From assembly GCA_013054445.1 (NCBI GenBank), contig JAAMPI010000757.1, positions 1 to 26,566 on the forward strand: a stretch of 26,566 nucleotides of DNA, read 5' to 3'. The position numbers were made by a program, and so were the translations under genes. A model generated the notes under the pieces. The model saw only the letters and a list, made by a program, of their open reading frames with translations, did not search any database and was not told the DNA's origin. Shown here in pieces: positions 10,795 through 21,685 of the stretch (positions are counted from its first letter, which is position 1; every line of letters starts with the position of its first letter). Origin of the DNA: Cudoniella acicularis (lineage: Eukaryota > Ascomycota > Leotiomycetes > Helotiales > Helotiaceae).

Positions 10795-11965
10795 TTAGGC
10801 GAGGGAAGCATGGCCGGTTGCTCCTCCGCACTTCTCCTTGACAATCTTCTTTAAGTCCTTGGCTCCGATGATCATGGTAAGCTGGGCGAAGACAACAGCG
10901 GTGAAGAAAACAATAAGAGCAACCTGGATAGCAACAAATTTGGCGTATGCCTTGACGAGTCTGATACGAGCGCTCCAGTCAAATGTTTTCCAGGCATCAA
11001 GCATACCGACAACACCAGTTCCACCAACAATCTCTGGAATAACCTTGCCGCCGAAGCTACGATCAAATGGAACGATGGTCTCCTCGTTATCGGAAAGAAG
11101 CGAAGCCTGGACACGGGTCAAAGAGACGGCCGCTGGGATGACGAGGGAGAAGGCGAGGATAATGGCAAGAATAAAGAGTCCAACGCCCTTGCAAATGACC
11201 ATCCGCTGCTCGTGGCTGGAAAGCTGAGAGATATTTGGGGCTGTGCGGTCTCCGAGGCCCATCGCAATACCAAGGTACAACGGGATATAAACAGCGGCCG
11301 ACTCAGCCAATGCAGCGATGGCGGTTGGGGCAGCGACCTTTCTCCATGTGCTTCTCGCAGGAAGACGACGGTACCAGGGCTTTGGGCTTGGCTCAGAAAT
11401 AACGATGTGATTCCAGGCGAGGTAGAACTGGGCGAAGACAACTGTTGCAACGACAGATGCGAGGCCTCTGAAGAACGGCAGGAAAGACAAGAGCTGGGCA
11501 GTCCATCCAACAAGAATTTGTGTAATGAAGAAGATAGAGAATCCACGGAAGCTTGCTCGGCGTCCGCCCTTAGATCGAAGGTGTTGGATAGTTGTCTTGA
11601 AGCTCGATGTGATTGGTCTTGGTTTGATAACTTCCAACTCTGGGGTCTTGTTCATGCTCGCATCTACATCGGTATCTTCGGTAGGGAGAGGTTCGAACAC
11701 GATCGAGTCTTGGGGGGATTCGATCATAACGAGGGTGGGGATGAGGCGGCCGAAGGTGTATTCAACCTGCGAGATGTTAGGTTGACCCTAGAGGTTGTTC
11801 TTGGGGGTTACACACCATGCCCATTGCGATGAAGAATGAGAAGATTGTCGCTCCAATTAAAACAGCTCCCCATGTTGGTAGGGTGAACTGCTGCGGACCT
11901 TGACCGCCATAGGCCGTGATCTCGATTCCTCGTCGAGCGAGGTGGCTCACGAGGCTCGACGACAT
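10795..11965 (-). CDS. conserved fungal multi-spanning membrane protein
   Basis: Two exons (11965-11816 and 11766-10795) with one 49-nt intron (GTGTGT...CTAACATCTCGCAG) encode 373 aa. Hydrophobic segments lie at about 31-50, then from GFSIFFITQILVGWTAQLLS onward two further spans, AAVYIPLYLGIAMGL, VGLFILAIILAFSLVIPAAV, and a last one at IQVALIVFFTAVVFAQLTMI: five or six spans in all. The region between the first and second spans is hydrophilic and acidic, then basic. Orthologues are common in ascomycetes. I recall some carrying the legacy name 'ubiquitin carrier protein', but nothing resembling an E2 fold or active-site Cys motif is visible, so I do not adopt that name. Function is unknown. 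The 5' leader is long and contains small upstream open frames. Confidence 0.85.
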
Positions 11966-14559
11966 GGTGGCGGTATTGATGAGGGGTGCTGGGGGTGCTG
12001 GGGGGTTGAAGGAGCGACTCGAAGTGGTTTCTGGACAGCAGTATCAAGCAGTATCGAGATATTGAGGTATCCCGATAAAAATGGTGGTTAGAAGAAGATG
12101 TTTAGTGTAATAAAAGAGATGGAGAAGAAACAAAGGAGAGGTCGTAGGCAGAAGTAACTCGTAAAGGTATTGGAAGGATCGGAGGCGTGTCATGATCCGT
12201 GGGGCGCAGGCGGCGGCAATAGCCAGTGATTCGCAGGCAAAATCCACCGAAAGCCGGCGACTCGGGGGAACTCTCCACCACCAAATCAATTGCTGACGGC
12301 GAATAAAGTCGTACAACCGGGGATTCACGAAACACCACCTCCGTTCAAAACTTCATTCCACAGACTACGCTTAGAAGCTGCGTGTACTGTACAGTACTTG
12401 TACATATACCTCCAACAATGCATACATCATAATACATTTCTGCAGGTCCCAACCAACAAGACCTATCTTCAAACACCTTGGAAATGTGGTGCTCGTGAGT
12501 CGACCGTTTGGCGCCATGTCAATCGAGCCTTTATCTTCGTGTTTGGTGTTGAGGACACCTCAGTTCTCGAGATGTCTGATGTCGACCCTCAGGTTCAGAG
12601 ACGATGAGGCCACGACAAGTATTACGTGGAAGACCTAACCTGCCGCTACTACTTCGTACTCGGGACCATTGCATCCCAATACTGCGACTTCTCCTTCTAC
12701 ACATTTTTATGTCATACACGCGTTTTGTTAGTGCTGATCGAATTGTTGGTGGGGAGCCAGTCCAGTCCTGATCGAAGTCCTAGATCGGCATATTATATTC
12801 ATCAACCCAGCGGTGACAAAGATGAATCCAGAATCTGCAATATGGTCCGACAGGGCTTCCCAGCAATTTTGGAAAGCCAGCCAGAATTTCAGTATGCTAT
12901 CATCACGAAGGGAACGTGGTAAACACATTCACTGCAGGCCATGCCTCCCTGAGGCCAGCATAAAATTGCATGGACGCAGAAAATATGTCGAAATATCTTC
13001 TCGAACGTCACCAACCGACGCGCTTGTCTGTTGAGAGTTAGGCAACGCGTTGTGTCCTTTGACACGGTATATAGAATTTCTAAAGTTCGGACGGTTTTTA
13101 TATTGAGATGCACAACACATCCGAACAGCGAACAGAGCGTCTGACGGGCCGCTGCCATGTATCGATGCAGATCATATTTCTCGTCTGTGGAACTTCTTGC
13201 CAATCCGATTATCCACCATGGCCGTACCCCCTAAAAGTCTTCTATGAGTTGGCGTTTATGAAGAAGAGGAAGCTCGCAAGACGGGCGTCATGGAGCCGCC
13301 GAGAGGTGGCGATTTGGACGCCTTCAACCCAAGACACGCGAATGGGTCTTCTGTCTGAACAACTCGCTGTCTTTTTCCGATGGATTTCCAAACTCCATGC
13401 TACTCTAGCTTCAAAAAATCGTTAAATGTAGCATCCAGAGATCTGCAGGAGGCAGGAGGTCGAGTCCAATTGTTCCACATCTTTGAGAACAGACAATATA
13501 GTTGTCACTAGGTGAGTTTTCTCGACCAATCTCCACTCAGGCCCCTTTCTGCCATTCAACAACTAAAAGTGCAAACGCCTTACTGCACAGGCTTGAATAT
13601 TCTCGTTGTGCTGCAGGGTCCCGTGCTGGGATAAAGGTTGCACCCAGTTGCACTTTGTACTTAGCAGCACGGCAGTATCATGGAGACCATGGCATTTTAG
13701 TCTACTCCTTAACCGGCTTTAATTTCTGGATCAAAGAGCGGGTTTTAGCATATCACTTCGCCATAGTTCAAACAACTTCCTATTCCAGAATCGGTATAAA
13801 CCGCGCATGTACGAAGTACTCCGCCCTCTCCTTTTCCTTTTCCAACTTCCAACTTCCAGCTGCTATTTTTACATTACCATCACGTGTTGTCTACAGAATA
13901 CCGAGTCAGGACTCAAAACAGCATCAAGTATCGTAAGAACCTTAAATCCTTTCAGATCTCAATGTTTCCAGTCCATCTGTCTCCCTGACTCTCGCAAGAA
14001 AATTAGATGCACCTCTTCTTTGCCTGCGGTCGGACCCGTGGCGCCATGAAAGCAAAACGATGATCGGTTAAAACGGGAATGTTCCACCCGTGCCGGCCAA
14101 CAGCAGAGCTGTTATGTTAGCCACCTCCAGAAAATCTCAACATGATTCGATGAGGGACCAGGGATCAGCTTTGCAAGGTCACTTTGACAAGTCGCCCGTC
14201 CCTGGCGGAATACGAAAATGAGCCAATGCCAACTTGTCAACACCCGTCACACGAGCTGGTGTGAGCTACTGCGAGCTACTGCGATGCAACCCTGAAATAC
14301 ATATGCGAACTCCTTTCCTCATGTGTTTCTTCTCCTCGCAATTCACTCCAAAATGGTTCGTCAAAACTAAAACTTTTGTTTTTTTGATTCACTCTACTTG
14401 ATCGATCGAACTTCCACTCTGCGTGGGACCACACACTCGTTTCGCATTGCAGAACTGTCGGTCTTTGATTCTTTGCACTTGGTCTCAGTCCACGGCATCT
14501 CCTATCTCCGTCGCTCGTTCTCGTTCTCGCTCTCTCAGATACAAACGCACCATATCAAG
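11966..14559. other. long gene-free stretch
   Basis: About 2.6 kb starts with the 5' flank of the membrane protein (-) and ends with the 5' flank of the GPI-type protein (+), whose last 200 bases are pyrimidine-rich (TCGCTCGTTCTCGTTCTCGC). Open frames up to about 144 codons occur, but none shows family motifs, a credible splice model or biased codon use. A perfect 14-base palindrome, GTACTGTACAGTAC, is at 12384-12397. No tRNA-like cloverleaf or tandem array was found by eye. Confidence 0.45.
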
Positions 14560-15605
14560 ATGAAGATATACTCCCTTCCCGTCGTTATTGTTACGCTGGC
14601 GTTGGCCACACCGTTGCTTGCCGATAACGTTTGTCAAACGGGCTACACGATTTGCTCACCGGCGGGCGCCACATCGTCGACGACCCCACAAATTGGCAGC
14701 GCCGACTTTGCGAACCTTTTCAACGACCTCCTTGCTTCTTCTCTCCCAGCTTCAAGGAAGCGCACAACATCGGCCTCCACAACGTCGCTGTGCTGCGCCG
14801 CGACAACGTCATGCCTCACTCTCGCAAACTTGGCTCTGCCATTTTGCTACGACCCTTTCACCACGAATTTCGCTCTCCCTGATGGCAGCACGGGTACCGT
14901 GGCATTCGGCACATACACTTCGAGCGGCGGCGATACTGCGAATCTAGAAACAGGTGATTATAAGCTAGCAAATGGGCAGACGGGGAACATATACTCGAAC
15001 TATCCAGCCGCGAAGCCAAATACAGGGACCGAGGTTCTGCCAACCCAATTCACATCTTCGGGCGTGGGAAGCGCGATTCCGGTTACAGCATTAGGAGGAT
15101 TCGTTACGTTGACATACACCACGACTTTGCCTGCCAGCACGATTCCTGCAACGACGGTTTTGCCTACTACCCTTCCAGGGTCGACAGTTTCGACTACGGA
15201 GGTTCTGCCAGAGACAATTTCGACTTCAATCTCGAATTCTCTGGTCCTCAGTACGCTTTCCATCACAACAACAGAAGGTAATTCCCCCCTTCCCCAAAAC
15301 CCCTTTCTGCCTAGTTTGGGGCAATTTTCCTACCTCGAAAAAAGATCACAAAGCTAATTTCTAAAGTCTCCACCGCCCCAGCCACCACGATCCTCGGAAC
15401 CACCAAGGTAGCCACCACAGTCGCCGGTCTCGTAAGCACAGTTGTTACAACCTCAGCTGTTGGCAGCTCCACCGCAAGCGCAAGCGCCAGCGCCAGCGCA
15501 TCAACAACGAAAAAAAGCGCAGCATCACGATCGTCGCATATCGATGGATTATACTCGTTAGGAGGCTTGGGTGTTGCAGCTGTTGCAATTTTCCTTTTAT
15601 GTTAA
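14560..15605 (+). CDS. secreted, probably GPI-anchored Ser/Thr-rich protein
   Basis: Two exons (14560-15277, 15367-15605) flank an 89-nt intron (GTAATT...CTAATTTCTAAAG), giving 318 aa. The ATG at 14560 was preferred over an upstream in-frame one because it places a classical signal peptide (MKIYSLPVVIVTLALATPLL) at the very start, with processing expected near Ala21. The N-terminal half has Cys at 25 and 32, then a CC pair and two further Cys near 'LCCAATTSCLTLANLALPFC', suggesting a small disulfide domain. A repetitive Thr/Ser/Pro-rich stalk follows (TTLPASTIPATTVLPTTLPG), likely heavily O-mannosylated. Next come an Ala-Ser run and a hydrophobic C-terminal tail ending AAVAIFLLC, the pattern of a GPI-attachment signal. 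It is probably a plasma-membrane or cell-wall protein. No enzyme motif is seen; a structural or sensing role is only a guess. Confidence 0.8.
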
Positions 15606-16723
15606 TGATGGAATAATATGATGAGGATTATGATGGGGCCGGTTCTCCATACTTGCTCGTGGTGCTTGTTTGAATAATACCCCCAGGGAACGAAGATGCG
15701 GTTGATAACTTATGCGGTATGGATAATGTCAATATTTAATACAGACCTAGACTGTAATAATGGCTTAGCTTTAATGCAAGAAGTTTTAAACAGGGGCATC
15801 TTCCCCCTTAGATGTGTCTGCTTCCTTTTACGTGATGAAGTGTTTTCTTTTGTGTTTCGAGGGCGTGTTTGGAAATGGATGTTGAACACGCGCCGCCAAC
15901 ACATCTGTGCTGCGCCGCACAGCGTTGGAGGCGTCGTGTATTCTCGTCTCCATGCAAAGGACCTGCATTTAGATGTGGCTTGCTTACTGCGGAAAGCTTG
16001 TATTTTGTTATCCAATTAGGGCATGTTTTCCTTAACCGTTGGGTTGGAGATGGACGGTGTTCTTTCTTTTTTTTTTTGCTGCGCACAGATGCTTCCTCTC
16101 CTTTTTGGGCGTGGCTCATGCCGCCGTTGGTATATGCAGCGCAATTCACTAATTCCAGGAGGTCGTCTTCGAGTGGAGAAATGGGGATGAAGGTCTTTTT
16201 AGTCAGGATTCAGGTCACACAACACTCCTCATTGGCGCCTCAGCCTGAGTTCCTCGCAGCTTCAACCATAGTATCCAGAACATCCAGGTAGTTACTTGCT
16301 TGCTGCCCATCATTCGAGGATGGGAATCTCGAGAGGCTTGAATTTATTGTGGTTTATGTGCTTCCTTTCTATATTATACGCGTTATGTTTTGATTTTTCT
16401 CTTGTGATATTTATTCCGCTATGCGTCATTTGAGTGTTACTCAGATTTGAGAATAATAATTACAAACTCGTTCCCTTTTCCTATCACTATATGATCCTTT
16501 ATTCAGTCGCGTTCTCCGTTCATTTTCTCCTCCTGATCTTCTTCGGCCATGTTCTTTTCGAAAGAGCACAATTGAAAATGCATTGCGGACTAATTGCTGA
16601 TTCCATGCTTGTATTCCCATCAACTTTTCCCAAACAGTAATACAGATTGAATTCTTGAACTATTAAAAATTTACAACTATTATCAAAACAACAATCCTCC
16701 AGTACTGCTACACAATGTCTCTC
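15606..16723. other. intergenic between convergent genes
   Basis: 1.1 kb without a supportable gene. It contains an imperfect inverted repeat at 15885-15940 (listed separately) and a T run near 16067-16077. The remaining open frames are short and without motifs. Confidence 0.45.
15885..15940. repeat. imperfect inverted repeat / potential hairpin
   Basis: The left arm AACACGCGCCGCCAAC (15885-15900) pairs imperfectly with the right arm GTTGGAGGCGTCGTGT (15924-15939). Nested inside is a perfect CTGTGC/GCACAG stem with a 6-base loop. Weaker complementarity continues outward on both sides. No coding frame explains it. Confidence 0.45.
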
Positions 16724-17855
16724 TCATTCAGCCCTCACTGGCTCAGGACTGATTGATCTCCTCGTTTCGGTGTCGGACAAGTACTTCGAGCACTCGTCAT
16801 ACATCTCCCAATCAGTGTCTTTCATCATTTCCACGTAATAGTTGTCGCCCAATTGTATGCCGTCCGAATCTTCTGATGTAGCATCCTCGTCGTCTTCAGA
16901 CTCTTCACCGACAACAATTCTTGCAACAAGTTTTGGCGATTTCAGTGAAGCTTGGTTATTCTCTTCTCGCCTCTTCAGGCCGGTTCGGATCCCCCGTGCC
17001 TTCAAATCAGCTATATCTTCTAGCTGAATGGTCGAAATCGTCGATGGGACAATTCTATCCTTCTCTGTGAATTTTTTGTCCTCTTCGCTGCCATACTCGA
17101 TCTTCAGTTCCATAAATTGAGCAGCCCACACCCGCTCATCATCATATTCGTAACCATGGTTCGCTTCGTTGCTATGTCCATTGCTGACTTCCGCTCCGAC
17201 AGAAGCCACTCCTGGCGGGGCACCAAATGCAGCTCCGGCATCGACGGATGCACCGGCCCCGGCAAAGATAGCTCTGGACGAACCAACTCGGACATCACCG
17301 CCAGTAATAAGTTGCACACCAGTTACCATCCAGATTTCCGGGGCTTTAAATTTGTGCATTCCGAAATGCCCTTTAAAAGAAATGGATGCTTGAGTGCGGA
17401 TCCACTCCTGGACTCCTTCCTGGGCAAGGACTTCCTCACGTAAAAACTTTTCCGGTTTCCTGATTTTCATTCTGCGGCCTGATTTACCCTCAAGTGTAGC
17501 TGCTACAGTCGAGTTCGCGTTTCCCTCTGCTTTGATGAAGTCGGAGAACTTAAGTGCGAGGGAGGTATCCTTTGAAAGACTGAAATCCAGTTTGCAGTCT
17601 CGCTCTATCTGTTCCCTTCTGCACCATTTCATGACATGCTTTTCGTACTCATCCTGTTCAACAAGGCTGATAATAATTAGCAGGAAGTTCACACGGGATG
17701 GGTGGACAAACTCACTCTTCTCGATATTCAAATCTTTTTGATTCCAACCCGTCATCTGGGTCAAGGGGATTGAGATAAAGACTACCCAACCTCAGATCCT
17801 CAGGGTTGATACCCCTCGTGTAGGGAAGGAAGGTGCTTTTTTGTTGAGGACGCAT
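16724..17855 (-). CDS. candidate gasdermin-like pore-forming cell-death protein
   Basis: Two exons (17855-17716 and 17666-16724) with a 49-nt intron (GTGAGT...GCTAATTATTATCAG) give 360 aa. The intron moves the start into a different frame from the long open frame, restoring the N-terminus GINPEDLRLGSLYLNPLDPD, which I recall from an abundant ascomycete family. Order of elements: N-terminal strand region (20-45), a charged helix with WCRREQIERD (about 50-70), a mixed alpha/beta part (70-150), a strand EIWMVTGVQLITGG (157-170), a Gly/Ala-rich segment (182-205), then VWAAQFMELKIEY (226-238). This order resembles the gasdermin N-domain by eye. Residues about 245-360 form a charged tail: a basic patch (LKARGIRTGLKRR, 268-280), then an acidic run (301-315). 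No signal peptide or transmembrane helix is present, as expected for a soluble pore precursor. The CHAT protease gene is its head-to-head neighbour. The gene model is firm; the gasdermin assignment is inference. Confidence 0.6.
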
Positions 17856-18872
17856 GGTTACGCAACCACAATAGGGCTTTCGACCTCAAATAATAAGTAT
17901 TAGATGGTGAGAAATAAATACCTTGAGTAGAATATTCACCGAGAAAATAATGCTTTGATCGACGCAATCCGAGTAATTAATAGTCCCGGCCTGCTAACAA
18001 GTTTTTGTATGCGGTCATTCCGGGTTACACAAAAGGCTTTTCTCGTGGCTGTGCATCCGTCATTCGGAGCTTTCGCCACAACATTTTGTGCTCATTCGCA
18101 ACATTAGGCAGACACGGCGAAAAAAATTGAGTCTCACCGAGTGATCGGCTCTGCAAAGCCAGCCTTTCAAGCCAGTTTTCAGTGCCTGGATTTCAAATAT
18201 TGTCAGCGCCCATTTTCTTGGGAGATGAAAAATAAAGAAAAATAAGGGTTTGAAGTCTTAAGTACGGAGTACGCTCTCGCTTTTGTTCAGGTTCTTCCTA
18301 CCGTCAATACCCAAATTCTTCCATCTCCTCACACCGTTGTTCTGTATCGGCCAATGCTGTGACGAATTGTTGCAACTTTCACTCATCGTTGTGTGTGCCA
18401 GTTTATTGCACAGCCTAGCAAAATGAGTCGAAATGGCTGCATCATTGGCACCCTCCTCTCCGGCAAGGCTGGACTCGAAGCCCCTATCACCACTTCGGAA
18501 GCGTCACCCTCGCACCTGTCGCCCTATGCTAGGCTTCGAAATTGGTTACTCGCCCCACCCCGGTCTCCCCGTGCAGTAGTGCTGTGTCATTCTTTCGCTT
18601 CCTGTATCATCGAAGCACAGAGCCTCAAACTTCACTCTTGGTCTTAAATTTGCCCCACAGAAGCTTGTTTTTCCTTAATTCTCTATTGGGTTTATTCCTC
18701 TGTGGCCTCTCTTGAATGACCCACGCTATCACGTTTTAACCTTAACCTTCGGACTGCAAAGCTCAATTAGATTACAGATCCTGGTTGAGGGAAGAAATTC
18801 TTGACATCCATTTGCTACTCCAAAATCCACCATCTCTGCAGCAAAGTTCGATACTCTCCACTTGATGCCAGT
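17856..18872. promoter_or_regulatory. shared divergent promoter region of the gasdermin-like/CHAT pair
   Basis: 1017 bases lie between the two divergent ATGs. TACGGAGTAC, a word frequent in fungal upstream regions, occurs at about 18264-18273. No distinct TATA box or known activator pair could be fixed. A shared regulatory region for the two genes is inferred from the geometry only. Confidence 0.35.
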
Positions 18873-21685
18873 ATGACAGAATCCATGCCACTAGCTGTTC
18901 CCACTCGTCCATCTGTGCCCACTGTCATTGTTGGCAATTATCGTGTCCCTCGCACAACAACCTTCAATCTAAAGGCTCTCGAGGCTCTCGACGAAAATCT
19001 TTCATTCGATGCAGAGCAGCAATACGCCCAAAGCCATAGATCCCCTGATAGTGATGATCAGGGCACTACTTTCCATCGAGACAGAGAGTTTGTAACAGCA
19101 TCGAAAAGCGAGTGCAACCCGAAAAACGTGGATGAGAATGAAAAGCTACCTTCTTCCTTTCCATCCAAAATCGTGTTGGAAGCTCGGAAGAAGGCTCGCA
19201 ATGCAGTCCGTTTAGGAAGTTATAAGGATGGATTTGACGCCCTCGAAAGCGGCTTGCAGGCTTTGAGGGGGGAATCCGTGGGAAGTTCTGATTCTTGGCG
19301 ACTAGGTGAAGTCGAAATTCTTCTAGATCTAGGACGAAAAACGGAAGCGAGAGAGACGTTGGCTCACTGCGATATCCCACAACAAAGCCACCAGGGCAAT
19401 ATCCCTGTTCGTCGACCTATACTGCGCAAAAGTTCTTCTGCATCGGATGCTCAATTTGAAGAGGAAATGGCAAAATTCAACAACGATATTGAGCAACCGA
19501 ACCAAGAGGAAATTTTGAAGGCATGGCTACGAGCTGAAGATTGGGTGAAGGCGAAAGAGGCTGCAGAAAAACTTCACCGTATCGACCCCAGTTACTTTGA
19601 CATTCAGAAAAAAATGGACCGTTTTCGGAAGTGCCGTCAAATGCTTGAAATGGGCGTGCTTGCAGAAAAGTGTGGTCCTGGTGCGGATACTGATAAAACA
19701 CGCAAGAGCCTTGCTAAAGCACTGAGACTCTATAACCAAGGATGCTTTGCAACCGAACTATTCCACAAACACTTTGATCCACCTCAGGCACAGGTAAATG
19801 GATTTGATCACAACGACTGTACAAATCTCTTCTTCTCGGCAGCTCGAGTCTGTGTCCTGTTCCACGACAAAGGCGTATTCGATGAACATGGAACACCATT
19901 GAACCCGAAAGAATTTACTCTTCGGTTTAAAAACGATAAACTCCCATGCAGTCCTCCTCTTACTGAGCGAGATTGGCAACATCAAGCTTTGCATTTCATG
20001 GAGCAAGGACGATCGAGAGCTCTGCTCGAAACAATCTTAAGAGGAGATCCGGAGGAGCCAGTCACCGCGAGGCAAAGGAGGTACCACATGGTCGATGTTG
20101 CATTGGCAGCAAGAGAGACTATCCGAATCAAAAAACGGACAGAATCTTTCCTTGCAGCCGCAGAATCTCGTTCCGTCACATTGCCCACCCCATTGGGCGA
20201 AAAATACTCTCTCGAAGAGTACATGCTTCTGGGTATTAATAACAACACATCACCCTCCCTCCCTCCGACGGATATCGAGTCTGAAATACCTCAACTTAAG
20301 AAGTCACGATCACTGGCTCTTGGACCTCTTTTGGATACTGCTGATTTGGACGACTATAAAAATATCCAGGCATTACCGTCACCACCCTCATCTTATTCCG
20401 AATCGGACCCAGGTGGGACCAATAGGGAAAAGGCACTGGCAAAGTCGCAAGCTCAAATACGGTGGCAAAAAGCCTTACTTTATGCCCTTGTCAATTGCAA
20501 TCCAACACTCATAACTTCAAAGCTTCCAGCTGATACTGCCGTCATCGAGTATGCTCTAGTCACTGCACCGCCAGAGGGGTTGATATCAATGGTTATCACT
20601 TCAAATGGAATTAAAGCATGCTTGTGGCAAGAACTCGATACTGTACATTTGCAATTGAAAGTCGCGAATCTTCTCAGTTCTATGCATTCCTCGAACGAGC
20701 GAACACGCCATTCCGTTCTAAGATCACTAAGAACTGCAGAGCCTATGAATACCGAAGAGCTCCGCAAAGAGCTATCTAAAGTCCTCCTGAAACCAATCGA
20801 AAAGTCTTTAAAAGGGAAGAAAAAGTTGATTATTATCCCATCCGGCGAGCTGGCTCATGTTCCCTGGACGCTGCTCATCCAACTACCCGTGGCTATCGTC
20901 CCAAGCCTCTCATTCTGGGATCATCTCAACAAAACCTCACCAAAATCATCAGCCTCCCAAAGAGTCTCGGTGGTTGGCAACCCACCACGGAATGAAGATG
21001 GAACCTTGAGAGACAAGGATATCCCCTTTTCTCACATGGAGGCATTTTACATCGCCCGAATAAACAAAGACCTGCCATTTCTCACACACGAGAATAACCG
21101 GAAGCAATTCCAGGAACGGGTTGCCTTAACACGTATTCTCCACCTCTCAGCACACGGCACCTTCGACGACCAAGATCCCGTACGGTCCGGAATTCAATTA
21201 TTCGGGGAACCACTTACCATCCACGACTGGCGCAACCTCGCAATCAAAGCCGATCTGGTCGTCTTTAGCTCCTGCTTGTCCGGAATATCCAAAGCATTCC
21301 ACTCCGGCTCCGCATTTGGCTTTGCACACACGCTATTAGGGACCGGAACTCGTGCATTCATCGGGAGTCTCTGGCCTGTTATTGATCTAGCGACGTTTCT
21401 TTTGATGATGATGTTCCATGATGCTTTACGGGAGTTCTCGCCTGCGGAAGCGTTCATCATGCGCAGATGAAGATGCGAGAGCTGACACAGGAGGATGTGT
21501 GGCTTCTTGCCCTGAGGCTGAAGAAAGAGGCGAAGGATCAGAGTATTGAGAAGTATGTGGATAGGCCTTGGTTTTGGATAAGGAAGTTGGATGATATGAG
21601 TAAGAATGATATTCGGAACCTAAGAGAGCCGAGATGCTGGGCTGCGTTTGTGCTTACCGGGTATGGGTTTGATCTTATAGATTGA
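18873..21685 (+). CDS. CHAT-domain (caspase-like) protease with helical-repeat N-terminus; apparent frameshift near the 3' end
   Basis: The first ATG in frame is at 18873; the frame is also open 24 codons upstream but without an ATG. The first frame gives 865 aa up to TGA at 21468. N-terminal residues 1-90 are low-complexity. About 98-270 are paired helices of TPR type (ARKKARNAVRLGSYKDGFDA; RAEDWVKAKEAAEKLHRIDP). A helix DWQHQALHFMEQGRSRALLE, typical before CHAT domains, follows. The CHAT domain starts near 545: KKLIIIPSGELAHVPWTLL, catalytic His761 in LHLSAHGTFD and Cys801 in VVFSSCLSGIS, then GSLWPVID. The expected C-terminal end (MRELTQEDVW to WAAFVLTGYGFD) lies in another frame up to the stop at 21683-21685. 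One missing base between about 21450 and 21460 would rejoin the two parts into about 937 codons. CHAT peptidases include separase relatives and activators of pore-forming partners. It is divergent from the candidate partner at 16724. Confidence 0.85.

Noticed and set aside
10795..11965. Ubiquitin-conjugating enzyme for the membrane protein, after its legacy database name
   Set aside because: No E2 fold motifs or catalytic Cys context are visible; the protein is made of membrane spans.
12290..13936. Several open frames of 60-144 codons in the stretch 12290-13936 as genes
   Set aside because: They overlap on both strands, have no motifs, no supportable splice sites joining them and no coding-like composition.
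16724..17764. The long minus-strand open frame read as a complete 346-aa gene starting at 17764
   Set aside because: That start is not an ATG. A 49-nt intron with a good donor, branch and acceptor connects to an ATG at 17855 in another frame and restores a family-like N-terminus.
18801..18872. Extended start of the CHAT gene at 18801
   Set aside because: The codon there is TTG. The first ATG in frame is at 18873.
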